Shown here: one piece after another, positions 21,609-30,574 of the stretch | How positions within the stretch are numbered: position 1 is the stretch's first letter | Layout of the letters: every line of letters begins with the position of its first letter | Position numbers and translations under genes: made by a program | DNA from: Eleusine coracana subsp. coracana | Lineage: Eukaryota > Streptophyta > Magnoliopsida > Poales > Poaceae | Direction: 5' to 3' | DNA: 64,000 bases | Assembly: GCA_032690845.1 (NCBI GenBank) | Contig: CM064426.1 | Coordinates: 40,666,101 to 40,730,100 of the forward strand | Notes under the pieces: generated by a model | Database searches by the model: none | The model's input: only the letters and a program-made list of their open reading frames with translations | Told to the model about the DNA's origin: nothing

Positions 21609-22756
21609 TTGGATCCTAATGAGCAACGGAGGTTGGAGACCCGATACCGAGGATATCTGTTGGTGGGAGACCAACTCAATAAAAGAGGAGGTTCAAACAT
21701 CTTGATGAGATGCATCTCGATACCAGAAGGCCAGAAGGTGGAAGAGATTCATTCTGAGATATGTGGCAATCATACGACTTCCAAGACTTTGGTCAGCAAA
21801 ACTTTTCGGCAAGGGTTTTATTGGCCCACGGCAGTCAAAGATGCACATCAGGTCATTCGGAAGTGTGAAGGTTGTCAATTTTTTGCTCAACAAACGCATG
21901 TGCCTTCACAGCAACTTCAGATGATACCTTTGACTTGGCCCTTTGCTGTCTGGGGGCTTGATATTGTCGGTCCTTTCAGAAAGGTGACAGGCGGGTTCTC
22001 TCATTTGTTTGTTGCTATTGATAAATTCACCAAGTGGATTGAAGCAAAGCCGGTCGGCAAGATCACATCAAAGAAGGCAATCGAGTTTGTCAAGGACATC
22101 TTCACTCGGTTTGGGGTTCCTCATGATATCATCATCGATAATGGCACTCAATTCACTTCAGTGGAGTTCTGTGACGAGATGGGAATAAAAATCCACTTTG
22201 TATCAGTGGCTCATCCTTAAAGTAATGGGTAGGTCGAGCGGGCCAACGGTATGATTCTTTAAGGATTGAAACCGCGGATATTTGCCGGTCGGTGGGTCCA
22301 ATAATTGCCTTCAGTTCTTTGGGGGCTTCGCACAAACACCAGTCGGGCAACTGGTCAGTCACCTTTGTCGTTGGTCTATGGCTCAGAGGCTATGCTGCCG
22401 ACCAAGGTTAGCCTTGTTTTGGCGCAAGTTCAGATGTAGGATGAACAACTTTCTAAGGATAATCAAGAGATTGATTTGATTGCAGACGAGGAGTCGCGTG
22501 ATCGTGCTCTGTTTCAGTCGGCACTTTACCAACAAGGCTTACGTCGATATTATGATAAAAACGTGCGTAATCACCACTTCCAAGTTGGAGATTTAGTGCT
22601 TCGCCGAGTGCAGTCAACGAAGAACCAGCATAAGCTTTCTCCAAAATGAGAAGGACCATATGTGGTAAAGGAGGTCACTCGCCCGGGGGCTTACCGACTG
22701 ATGTATGAAGACGGCGATGTTGTACCAAATTCCTGGAACATAAATCAGCTATGTTG
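21609..22756 (+). pseudogene. Element X integrase
   Basis: The HHCC domain includes EIHSEICGNHTTSKTL and CEGCQFF (about 21746-21880). The catalytic core starts at VWGLDIVGPFRK (about 21949), with DNGTQFTSVEFCDE near 22137 and ERANG near 22239. A TAA at 22218 and a TAG near 22228 interrupt it. The C-terminal part reads GDLVLRRVQ (about 22590) and GAYRLMYEDG (about 22689), ending at a TGA at 22754. No chromodomain is present, in agreement with Tat. Confidence 0.88.
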
Positions 22757-23547
22757 ATTCTATACTTAATTATTCTTTTGTATACTTATACATTATTCAT
22801 GAATGAAACTTTGGTCTTTTTGATGAAAGATTTTTTGATGATTTTCATTCTATATTGTCTCAATTCCTTAATTCATTTTATTAAACAATTGAGCCAGGGG
22901 GCTAGTAATAATGTCCCACCTCAGTCTAACCGCATTTTGGTTTTGGACTATTTTTCGACCGATTTCTTCTCTTTGAATACGGTCTTCATTTTCTTGGTCT
23001 AACATCTATACATTATGGTTATATACTTTATACTGCACATCAGACTACCACTACACTAAACCCAGAACCAAAGTGCGAGAGGTCATGTGTCGATTGGTCG
23101 ACTCTGCTTGTTACGCGGTTACGAGTCACAACCTAAAATGTTAAGGCAGACCGCTACAATTTGAGTTTCTCAATGACATAAACATACTTATGATATTTTT
23201 ATCAATCTTTTAATAGATGATAAGCATGAAACCAATCTACATATAGGTAATATTGTTTCATTACATAAATATTACTAAAGTCCTCTAGCATTATAGGATT
23301 TACAGCTCCTTTGAAGGAGAGGAAGATTCAGCTCGGAGCTCAACTTCAGGAGTCGCTGGAGGAGTAGGCATGGTTGGATTGATCTCTATATTGTCGACCA
23401 AGGCTCAAAAAGTTTCTAGCATGGAATCCAAAAGCAGCTGGCATTGGTCGTCGGTCAAGTCTGGGTTGAAGCCCGATCTTGTCCAATGGCAGAGCGGGAG
23501 ACCAAGATTGGCTCGCCAGAACCTGACTCCCGGTCTCGGTCGCCACT
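22757..23547 (+). other. Tail of element X; possible antisense ORF fragment
   Basis: About 790 bp with no plus-strand gene. On the minus strand, roughly 23520 to 23288, a frame with one stop reads SGFNPDLTDDQCQLLLDSML and then NPTMPTPPATPEVELRAE. It could be the end of the antisense ORF known between pol and 3' LTR in some Tat elements, or the leader of element D. I cannot decide between these from the sequence alone. Confidence 0.4.
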
Positions 23548-24308
23548 TGATGTAGATATGGCCCGATCTTCCGAGAGGTAAGGGGATAAACTCGAATTTG
23601 GGAACTCGGCATCGATGACTCGGCGTGAATCAGACATGATCCAACCCCGCAACCGTTACACCAAGCACAACTTGATTGTTCCTGCAAGCGAAATCGAGAA
23701 CACAAGCAAGAGAGGATAAACACGCAATCTGAAATTGCAAATATGGATGAAGCAAATCACAAGAAAAGGTTCAAGCTCTGAACACAAACGGACTAATCGC
23801 CACAGTGGTGTAGAACAAGAACAGGGGCCCTGGATTACTGTAAAAGGACTTGTCGCCACAGTTACAATAATTCGATCAAGTTTCTCTCTGGAAAACTGAA
23901 CTAAACAAAACCCGAAACTAAAAGACGGTGGCTACTGAGTTTATGTAGGAAACAAATACATCCTAGGGTTAGGGGCGACCAGGGGGGCGCCCACAACATG
24001 GGCTTAAGGCCGGACACGATACATGGCCAAGTTAGCCCAAAATAGGTGGCACAACAACTTGCCATGGTCACATATTATGACTCACGACCCTTCTGGAGCT
24101 AGGACCAGAACCAAAACGACGGTGTCGTCGTCCTATTTCCAACGCATCAAAGAACGCCTCGTTTGGACGTCGGATGTGGGAGATATCATCAAAACCGTGA
24201 AGGGGTGTCGGCTGAATTCGAGACGAACGCGGTGACCGAGTTGGTGATGACTTGTAACTTGGGGAAGGCCATGATATGCGCGTATCCAGCATGATGATGT
24301 CCTCATCA
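23548..24308 (-). repeat. Element D LTR, minus strand (761 bp)
   Basis: On the minus strand it starts TGATGAGGACATCATCATGC and ends GGCCATATCTACATCA. The start and the layout match CRM-like LTRs B and C (shared CCCGATCTT and GAACACAAGCAAG in plus orientation), but the body is diverged. Two bases after its end lies TGGCGACCGAGACCGGGA, probably a PBS. No polypurine tract precedes it, so it is a 5' LTR or a solo LTR. Confidence 0.7.
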
Positions 24309-25010
24309 CTTATATAGGTCTAGGGTCTATTGTCCATATGACCACTCTACCCTTGACCTACATAACACACCCACCTACCACCGGGGGCATAACCGTCCAT
24401 CTTTTCCCTCATCGCCCGAATGCCATCGGACGCTTCATGTCTTTGCTGCATCTCAAAGAAAGCTCCGTGACGGTGCCGTGTGCACCACCAACCACCGTCA
24501 CCGGTTTTGAGGCCCAAACCGGGAAACCGCCTTGCACGCTTCTCAAATGCGTGACTTCTCGATGTCGATGCGTGTCACCTTGTCTCGCGATCCTGACCAC
24601 TGGCAAGTCTCTCCTAGTCCCTGTCCATCGGGCCCCCTTGTCACTTGCACCGGCACCCCGTTCACCTTGACTTGGTCACCACGTCGTCTTCATCATCACC
24701 ACGGTTTTGAGGCTCAACCGCGAACGGTGTGGATCACCCTTGACTTCACCTAGCACCCTAATCGTCTGGCCCCAAGTCCCCTACTTGTGCCCGATCCCCA
24801 TTGACCGCCAAGTTGACTCCAGTGACCTACACATCATGAGACAAGCAAACACATTTCCCAACTCCTGCAATATCACCAATTCCTCCACCAACTCCGGTTA
24901 GTCAAAATCATAATCATGCACACACACATGCAATCCCCGGATTCCCGCATTTTAACTCAAACACCAAATCCGCTCAAGTCAATTACTCATCACATATATT
25001 GTAAATCATG
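24309..25010. other. Unassigned sequence between D and Z
   Basis: GC-rich, with repeated ACCGGTTTTGAGG / ACGGTTTTGAGG (about 24500 and 24700). A TATA-like TTATATAGG lies at 24309. No gene or domain was recognised on either strand. Confidence 0.4.
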
Positions 25011-25059
25011 GCACATATCCACATGGTTTCTCAGATGACAGGGCATACCCCATCGTCCG

Positions 25060-25656
25060 TAGACCTCATGAACAGCGAAGGGGAGAAGAAGTACTTCCAT
25101 ACCTCAATGTCGGGCTAAATCCCCAAAAATCCCTCGCACAACACAATGAATAGCGCGATGTGAAGGACCCCGTTGGGGTTCAAATGCTGCAGCTTGATTT
25201 CGTTGTAGTGCAGCAACCTGCGAAGGAACTTGCTCCCAGGCGAGCCCATGCCCCTCTCGTGAAACGGCACGAGGGACACGACATAGCCCGACGGAGGGTC
25301 GAGCGCCGACTCATTCTCCGGCATGATCCACTCCACCACATTCGTTAGAGCAAGAAGGAGACCAGCCTCCACCAAGCCATCCATCTGTGAGATCTTCACG
25401 GACGAACGGCCCCAGGCGGTCTGGTCCAACTAAGCCATCGCAGTGATCCAAAGGGGCGGCTGGAGCGAGGGAAGCAGCGTGGTGAAGGACAACAAGCGCA
25501 CGGCAAGAGCCTAGGAGCGCTTGAGAGCTGGGAGGAAGAGGATAAACTAGCACAGAACAAGAGGAAGAGGAAGGGGAGAAGATGAGCGTCGATGGAACTA
25601 AATAGATGGGGCGCCCCTAAGAAGCGCACTCTGATTTCATCATGGGAATCAGCCAC
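25060..25656 (-). pseudogene. Antisense ORF of Tat element Z, PF04195-like fragment
   Basis: The minus-strand frame 25429-25115 contains GYVVSLVPFHERGMGSPGS, then FLRRLLHYNEIKLQHLNPNG and CEGFLGI. This is the conserved block of the plant family named 'putative gypsy type transposon' (Transposase_28, PF04195). The family's function is unknown. After a TAG at the end the similarity continues with EVWKYFF. Upstream minus frames (25656-25396 and 25553-25311) may hold the N-terminus, with a frameshift. Together with the plus-strand polypurine tract and LTR to the right, it fits an antisense extra ORF between pol and 3' LTR of a Tat element. Confidence 0.65.
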
Positions 25657-28080
25657 AATTAGCCCGAGGTAAGGGGCCTTAACTCCTCAAACCATGTGAC
25701 TTTCGGTTTAGATACCTCCATGACTCCTCAACGACTCCATGACTCCCCACTACCGACAAAGGCTCTATGACTTCGTGGCCCCACCACCACGGGAAGTGAG
25801 GTGGCACGACGGTTCACCCAGGCCTGCCACAACACACGTGCAGAGGTAAATGCACCGCCTCCATCTCAAGCAGTGGGGAGACGGTTCAGAACCAATAGAA
25901 ATCCCCGCACCTCTCTTTTATCTCTCTCCACAATTTAAGGGGGGCATGACCATCTGCCTGCAACTTTTTGGTCCCCATGTACAGAATCTTCTCGTAAAAG
26001 CCCTCATAGTCCACAGTCGGAGAGTGGGGCGAACGGGGCAAAACCCAACTAACCGCGTTTTGCAGCAATGACTCGTTTGACCCTGCAAAGCCTGACCGAC
26101 GCCAACCATGGTAGTAGTACGAGGCGAGTTGCTCGACCACGGGTGGAGTCGAGCGAGGCAGGTAAGACGGGATAAGGGGCTGAAAACTGCCTCGACGGCT
26201 CGATGGCGCCAAGGTTCAAAGGCTAGCCCTCCATGGGGTTCAACAGCCACCTAGAGCGCAGAATGGAGTGAGGGGCACGAGCGATGGGCACACTTAGCGG
26301 CCAATGCCACGACCCCTGGCAGGTTGAGGACATCGCAGAGTAGCGTTTGGGTCCCGATCCGACTTGTCCTTTGGTATCTCCCCGAAGAGAGGCAACTAGC
26401 CATTGCGACCTATCGAATGGTCGTGACAACCAGTCGAGCTGGAAAGAAAGATTTATGAGGTCGACCACCAGCTGGTTCACTAGGACCCCGTCGATGGGGA
26501 ACCGGAGATCTCACCCGAATGGACCCGGTAATAGCTCATCGAGCAACCATGTTTCAGCCACCGAGGCAAAAATATGGTCTGGCTCTATCCTGTGTCTCAT
26601 GAACGAGACACGGAAGGAGAAAACAAAATAGTTGAGGCGGTTGCTTGACCGATCCTTCCGTATCGAGCGGGGACGCGAGCACCGACATCGCCAAACGAGG
26701 CCCGACAACGGGGTCGCATTCATTATTTCATACTTACATGACCATTTTAAGGCCGACTGCTACAAATTCCTCTCTCCTTTTTACAAAGAAAGCGTCAAAG
26801 ACTCGAGAAAGAAAAGAGGAAAAGTTCGACCGGAGGGGTCCATTTGAATAAAAAAAAGCGGTACCCGCACCTCGGTGGGTACATGTGAGGTGAAGCGCCT
26901 GTAATGCTTCATTGTCATGGAAAGACGCCCTCATTTGAGGCCGGCCTTTTCCCCCAATGAAGATGATGAGCAACCCAGCTGCGCCATACGGCTATTACTG
27001 GAGCCGCCTCTTGGGACTAAGGACCCCTACGCTAGTAGGGAGTCTGGCCCGGCGCCTCTTCTTGGCCTCGCTCCTACCAGTGCAGCCGAGAACGAACTCG
27101 AGGGGACCTAACAAGCCATGGAAGCCTTCCATGGGAGGGTCCCTTTATCCCCACTCCGTCGCTGCAAGGAGAGGATATAATAGAAGTTGAGCCAACCTTC
27201 CCGTGAACGGTAGAGCGGCCGCCCCTGGGTGGCCAGGGAATTACTACCGATGAGCCATCATCCCTGTCTTCATCCCCAGAGGTGCCGTCGCACCCAACAA
27301 CCATAAGGATAGTAAACCACAACACAAGAGTTGGTCAGACCCAAGATGTCCTAGAGCACAATGTGTAAAACTGGGTGTGGAGATGACGCATAGCACTGCC
27401 CGTCCGTGCTCTTAAATAGTCAAGCTAGGTCATGGCCTCGGATACCTCGCACAGGCGTTGAGCCCGGTGCGGGTTCACAAGGGACATTCACGCGCCACAT
27501 GAGGACAAGAGCCTAGCACCACCAATGGCACTGCACCCCATGCTTCATTCAAATAAAGAACTCGCCCCGAGGCCAGCCATCGGCCTTGGATCCTTTGGTG
27601 CATGGTGCGCCAGCACTGGGCCCCATGAAAGGATGCCTCCTGCACTCCGCACGCTAAAATAAGACAAAGGGTTGTCACATCGATTGCACCATATCCCGCC
27701 TTTTGATGCCAAACCTCCCCTCATACCCTGCGTCGTCCGCTAGGTCTAGGGGACGAAACCTGAGGAATACAAACCCACGACACCCCCGTGACTGCGTTAG
27801 ATGCATAAAGCCAAAGAACAAGTCTGCACGGACTCCTCCTTTGGCTCGGGGGCTACACCTGACGGGTGTGCTTGCGCGCACCCGGACCCAAAAGCGAACC
27901 AGAAGACTCATGTCGTATCAAGCCGAAGCATGAGTTTCTCCGAAACTCGCTCCCCGACTCGAGGGCTACACCCGTCAAGTGCGCTCGCATGCACCTTTCT
28001 TAGAAACAGGAACGATTGTGGGCGACTTCACACCGTCCACACCCACCGGCGCCAAAATCCCCCAAACGACTCTCCGACTC
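25657..28080. other. 3' non-coding region of element Z
   Basis: No gene recognised. The minus-strand frames at 26212-25886 and 27325-27074 have no domain I know; they could be remnants of the antisense ORF. From about 27700 the plus strand has the repeated GGCTCGGGGGCTAC-like phrase (27843, 27960, 28080) usual near the 3' end of grass Tat elements. Confidence 0.45.
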
Positions 28081-28101
28081 GCTCGGGGGCTCAGGGGCTA
28101 C
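28080..28101 (+). other. Element Z polypurine tract
   Basis: CTCGGGGGCTCAGGGGCTAC just before TATTAAGGG. In related Tat elements a CTCGGGGGCTAC phrase precedes the LTR. Confidence 0.55.
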
Positions 28102-29195
28102 TATTAAGGGTGGAAAACAGGGTGCCACATGGCACCACGTTGGAGCCCACATACACATCCAGCCTAGAGGGCCCACCAGATTGCTAGCAAGGCGTCACCC
28201 GCGTAGGCCCCCACCAAAATGGAGACGTCCCCATGACGGTCAAAACTTAGCCGCAACGGTCGCACCACTCCCCTGACTCGGTCGACCCTCCCCCTCTCAC
28301 AGGAGTCGAGGGCCGAGCATGCTTTGCTTGACCCTCGAGTGGTCGAGGGCTCACCACGCCCCCCTCGAGCCCTCAAAGGGAGTCGAAGACAAGTCGTTCT
28401 GCCCAATGGATCCAATGCGCGGCACGCCCTCCCAGTCGGACAACTCAACCACTTGTCCTAAATAACCTTCTCTGGGGCAAGGACGGTCGTTTCACTAATG
28501 TTACTGCCATGATTATAGTGTGGGCCCCTCATCATCATTGATAGGGCCTGCCCTTGTGAACTCCCATCAATGGGGTTGGAACCAAGATGGGACGGGACGA
28601 CGAGCTGCTGACCGAGACAGGAGTGCCGGAGTAGAAAAACTCGATTGCCCTATCAGAATTGGATGGATTCCCACTACAAGTAGGTCCGGACAGGCGCAAC
28701 CCAACGCATCGACCCCTGACGGAGGGGGTCGAGAGAGGACGGACAACAATTTCCAACCACCCAACCTTAAATGTCATGCCCGTTACACTTGAACAGTGTT
28801 GGGAGGTCAAATCTCTCATCATACCTGCTCCCCTCGTCATCATCAACACCTACTGCTAGGAACAGGCGTGAAAGGACGATCTATGATGCCATCTCGTGAT
28901 GACACCCCTAACTACAGTGATGCAGGATGGCTCGATGGATAGCAGGATTGAACTCCACATGGATAACGTGACAACGGCCATGATGAACCATCCCGCGGAC
29001 GGGGGAACATGCCATCTACAGAAGCAAGGAGAGCTCAACCCGACGACGCGAAATGAGGGCACGCCTGGCACACCGTCCTCCTCCCTAACACCCAGACATG
29101 ACCAAAGGGGGTCGCAAGTACACGGGCCATGTCGCCGTCCATGGACTTCGCCCTCTCCAACACACCTCCACCGACCCTTCATGTGTAGAAATCTC

Positions 29196-29198
<3 letters not shown>

Positions 29199-29244
<46 letters not shown>
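29199..29244 (+). repeat. (CT)23 microsatellite
   Basis: A pure CT repeat of 46 bp inside the Z LTR. Confidence 0.95.
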
Positions 29245-29250
<6 letters not shown>

Positions 29251-29484
29251 TGGGTCCTTTTCCCTTGAAGTATACAAGGGGGAGGTCCACACCCCTCTCA
29301 AGACATCACCACACACTCGCATCACTAGCACCCGAGACTTGGAGCTCTCTCCTCTCTCACCACAATTGTATCACTCCATCGGAGCAAGTAACACTAGCAG
29401 GCTTGAGAACTAGACATAGGGGATCCCCTCGGACCAGTATAATCCCCTTGTGTCCTCTTGCTGTGCCATCGCCGAGCCTGAAAT

Positions 29485-29504
29485 CCCCCCCCCCCCCCCC
29501 CCCC
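29485..29504 (+). repeat. C20 homopolymer
   Basis: Twenty consecutive C in the Z LTR. The length may be inexact because such runs are hard to sequence. Confidence 0.95.
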
Positions 29505-29574
29505 GGTGAACAAATTCTACTAGCCAATGATCTAAACACTAACAACCCTAGAGCCCCACAACCAAAGAACACTG

Positions 29575-29600
29575 TTGGTGCTCCCGGTTGTTAGAGACGA
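29575..29600 (+). other. Probable element Y primer binding site
   Basis: TTGGTGCTCCCGGTTGTTAG follows the LTR end by three bases. TTGG(C/T)G starts are usual for Tat PBSs. The tRNA was not identified. Confidence 0.45.
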
Positions 29601-30569
29601 TCTGAGTGAAAAAGCGATAGCACAAATTGATCAAAGACTTGCTGAGTTTGAAAGCCTTTTGTTGGGAACTTTAGGCAAGACAAGGCATGGCATCATCCAG
29701 AAGAGGAAATTACCTACTGCTATCTTGATTAAACATGAGAGTGAGAAGTCACTTGCTGATAAACCAATAGAAGCTATTGATGAAGAAGCTCTAAGTAACA
29801 TGATCCACAAGGCCGTACACCATGCATTGATTAATCAGTCGCCTGTATTGGTTAACACATTGAGGACCTTGATTATTTAGACTATGGAGGGTTGCATATT
29901 TGATGATCTAGTTCATGGGCCGGTGTATTTCCGCATGCCTGTGAATGTTCCTCGGCCTACAATTGAAGTACCTAATACACAGCAATCTAGTGCAAGCACA
30001 ATACCTCTTGCTGCAAGTTCAGGTCGAACACTTTTATAGAGTACTCCACCTCCGAAGAATGCTGATAGTGGTGCAACAGAAAAGATACCTCGCAAGATAA
30101 TATTGCAAAGGACTACTCCACAAACGTAGCCGTAGCACTACAGACAGGGGGCCACAGAGCCGAATGTGACATATAGTACTGCACCTTATGTGGAACCAAG
30201 TATGTTTGGGATGCCATCATCTGGTCCCACATCGACTGTTCCAAATGTCAATGTATCAACTAAGGATTAGGCTATGAAGATTGCCGAAGTTATGAGAGAA
30301 TAATTTGGGTTGAAGCCAAAGCAGCATGCGTATATGTATCGACCTCCATATCCACCCAGCTATGATTTGATTCCTATGTCGAATCGATACAGGCCACCGG
30401 AGTTCACTAGGTTTACTGGACAAGATAATACTACTATAGTTGAGCATATTAGCCGATTTTCCATGCAATGTGGAGAAGTTGGTAATACTGAAGCATTGAA
30501 AATCAGGTTGTTTCCATTATCCTTATCTAGATTGGCATTTTCTTGGTTTGCATCATTGCCCCCAAATTG
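29600..30569 (+). pseudogene. Element Y gag, first part
   Basis: This is a Tat-type Gag. The N-terminal part reads DDLSEKAIAQIDQRLAEFE, possibly helical. A Pro/Ser-rich linker follows, then the capsid part with EFTRFTGQDNTTIVEHISRF and LAFSWFASLPPN. One frame holds throughout, with stops at 29878, about 30037, 30127, 30133, 30268, 30301 and 30568; most read TAG or TAA where CAG or CAA is expected. The frame is broken by T2 at 30575 and continues at 45673. The start codon is unclear. Confidence 0.8.
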
Positions 30570-30574
30570 AATTA
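30570..30574 (+). repeat. Target-site duplication of T2, left copy (AATTA)
   Basis: AATTA directly before the LTR start TGTGACACC. The identical right copy is at 45673-45677. Confidence 0.95.

Larger units (their letters stand above)
9245..23547 (+). mobile_element. Element X: Ty3/gypsy Tat-lineage element, interrupted by C
   Basis: The layout is a short 5' LTR, PBS, gag, protease, RT, RNase H, a second RNase H domain (the aRNH typical of Tat) and integrase with no chromodomain. One frame carries everything from 9664 to 13784. Element C is inserted with the 5-bp duplication CAAGC. No 3' LTR is recognisable before element D, so the 3' end has been lost. The left end sits on the last bases of element A's LTR. 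Confidence 0.85.
28102..29571 (+). repeat. Element Z LTR (about 1.47 kb)
   Basis: It starts TATTAAGGGTGG (probably once TGTTAAGGG) and ends CCAAAGAACA. It contains a CT repeat (29199-29244), a C20 run (29485-29504) and many CACACC-type promoter-like sequences. It is directly followed by CTG and TTGGTGCTCCCGG, the PBS-like start of element Y. Its sequence is unrelated to the Y 3' LTR (51523-52817). Confidence 0.55.

Noticed and set aside
24309..24990. Host gene in the GC-rich stretch beside LTR D.
   Set aside because: No frame with a domain, no splice-consistent exon series; only short overlapping frames.
28896..29594. 232-codon frame over the Z LTR.
   Set aside because: It runs through the CT repeat and C20 run and crosses the LTR end, so it is not a gene.
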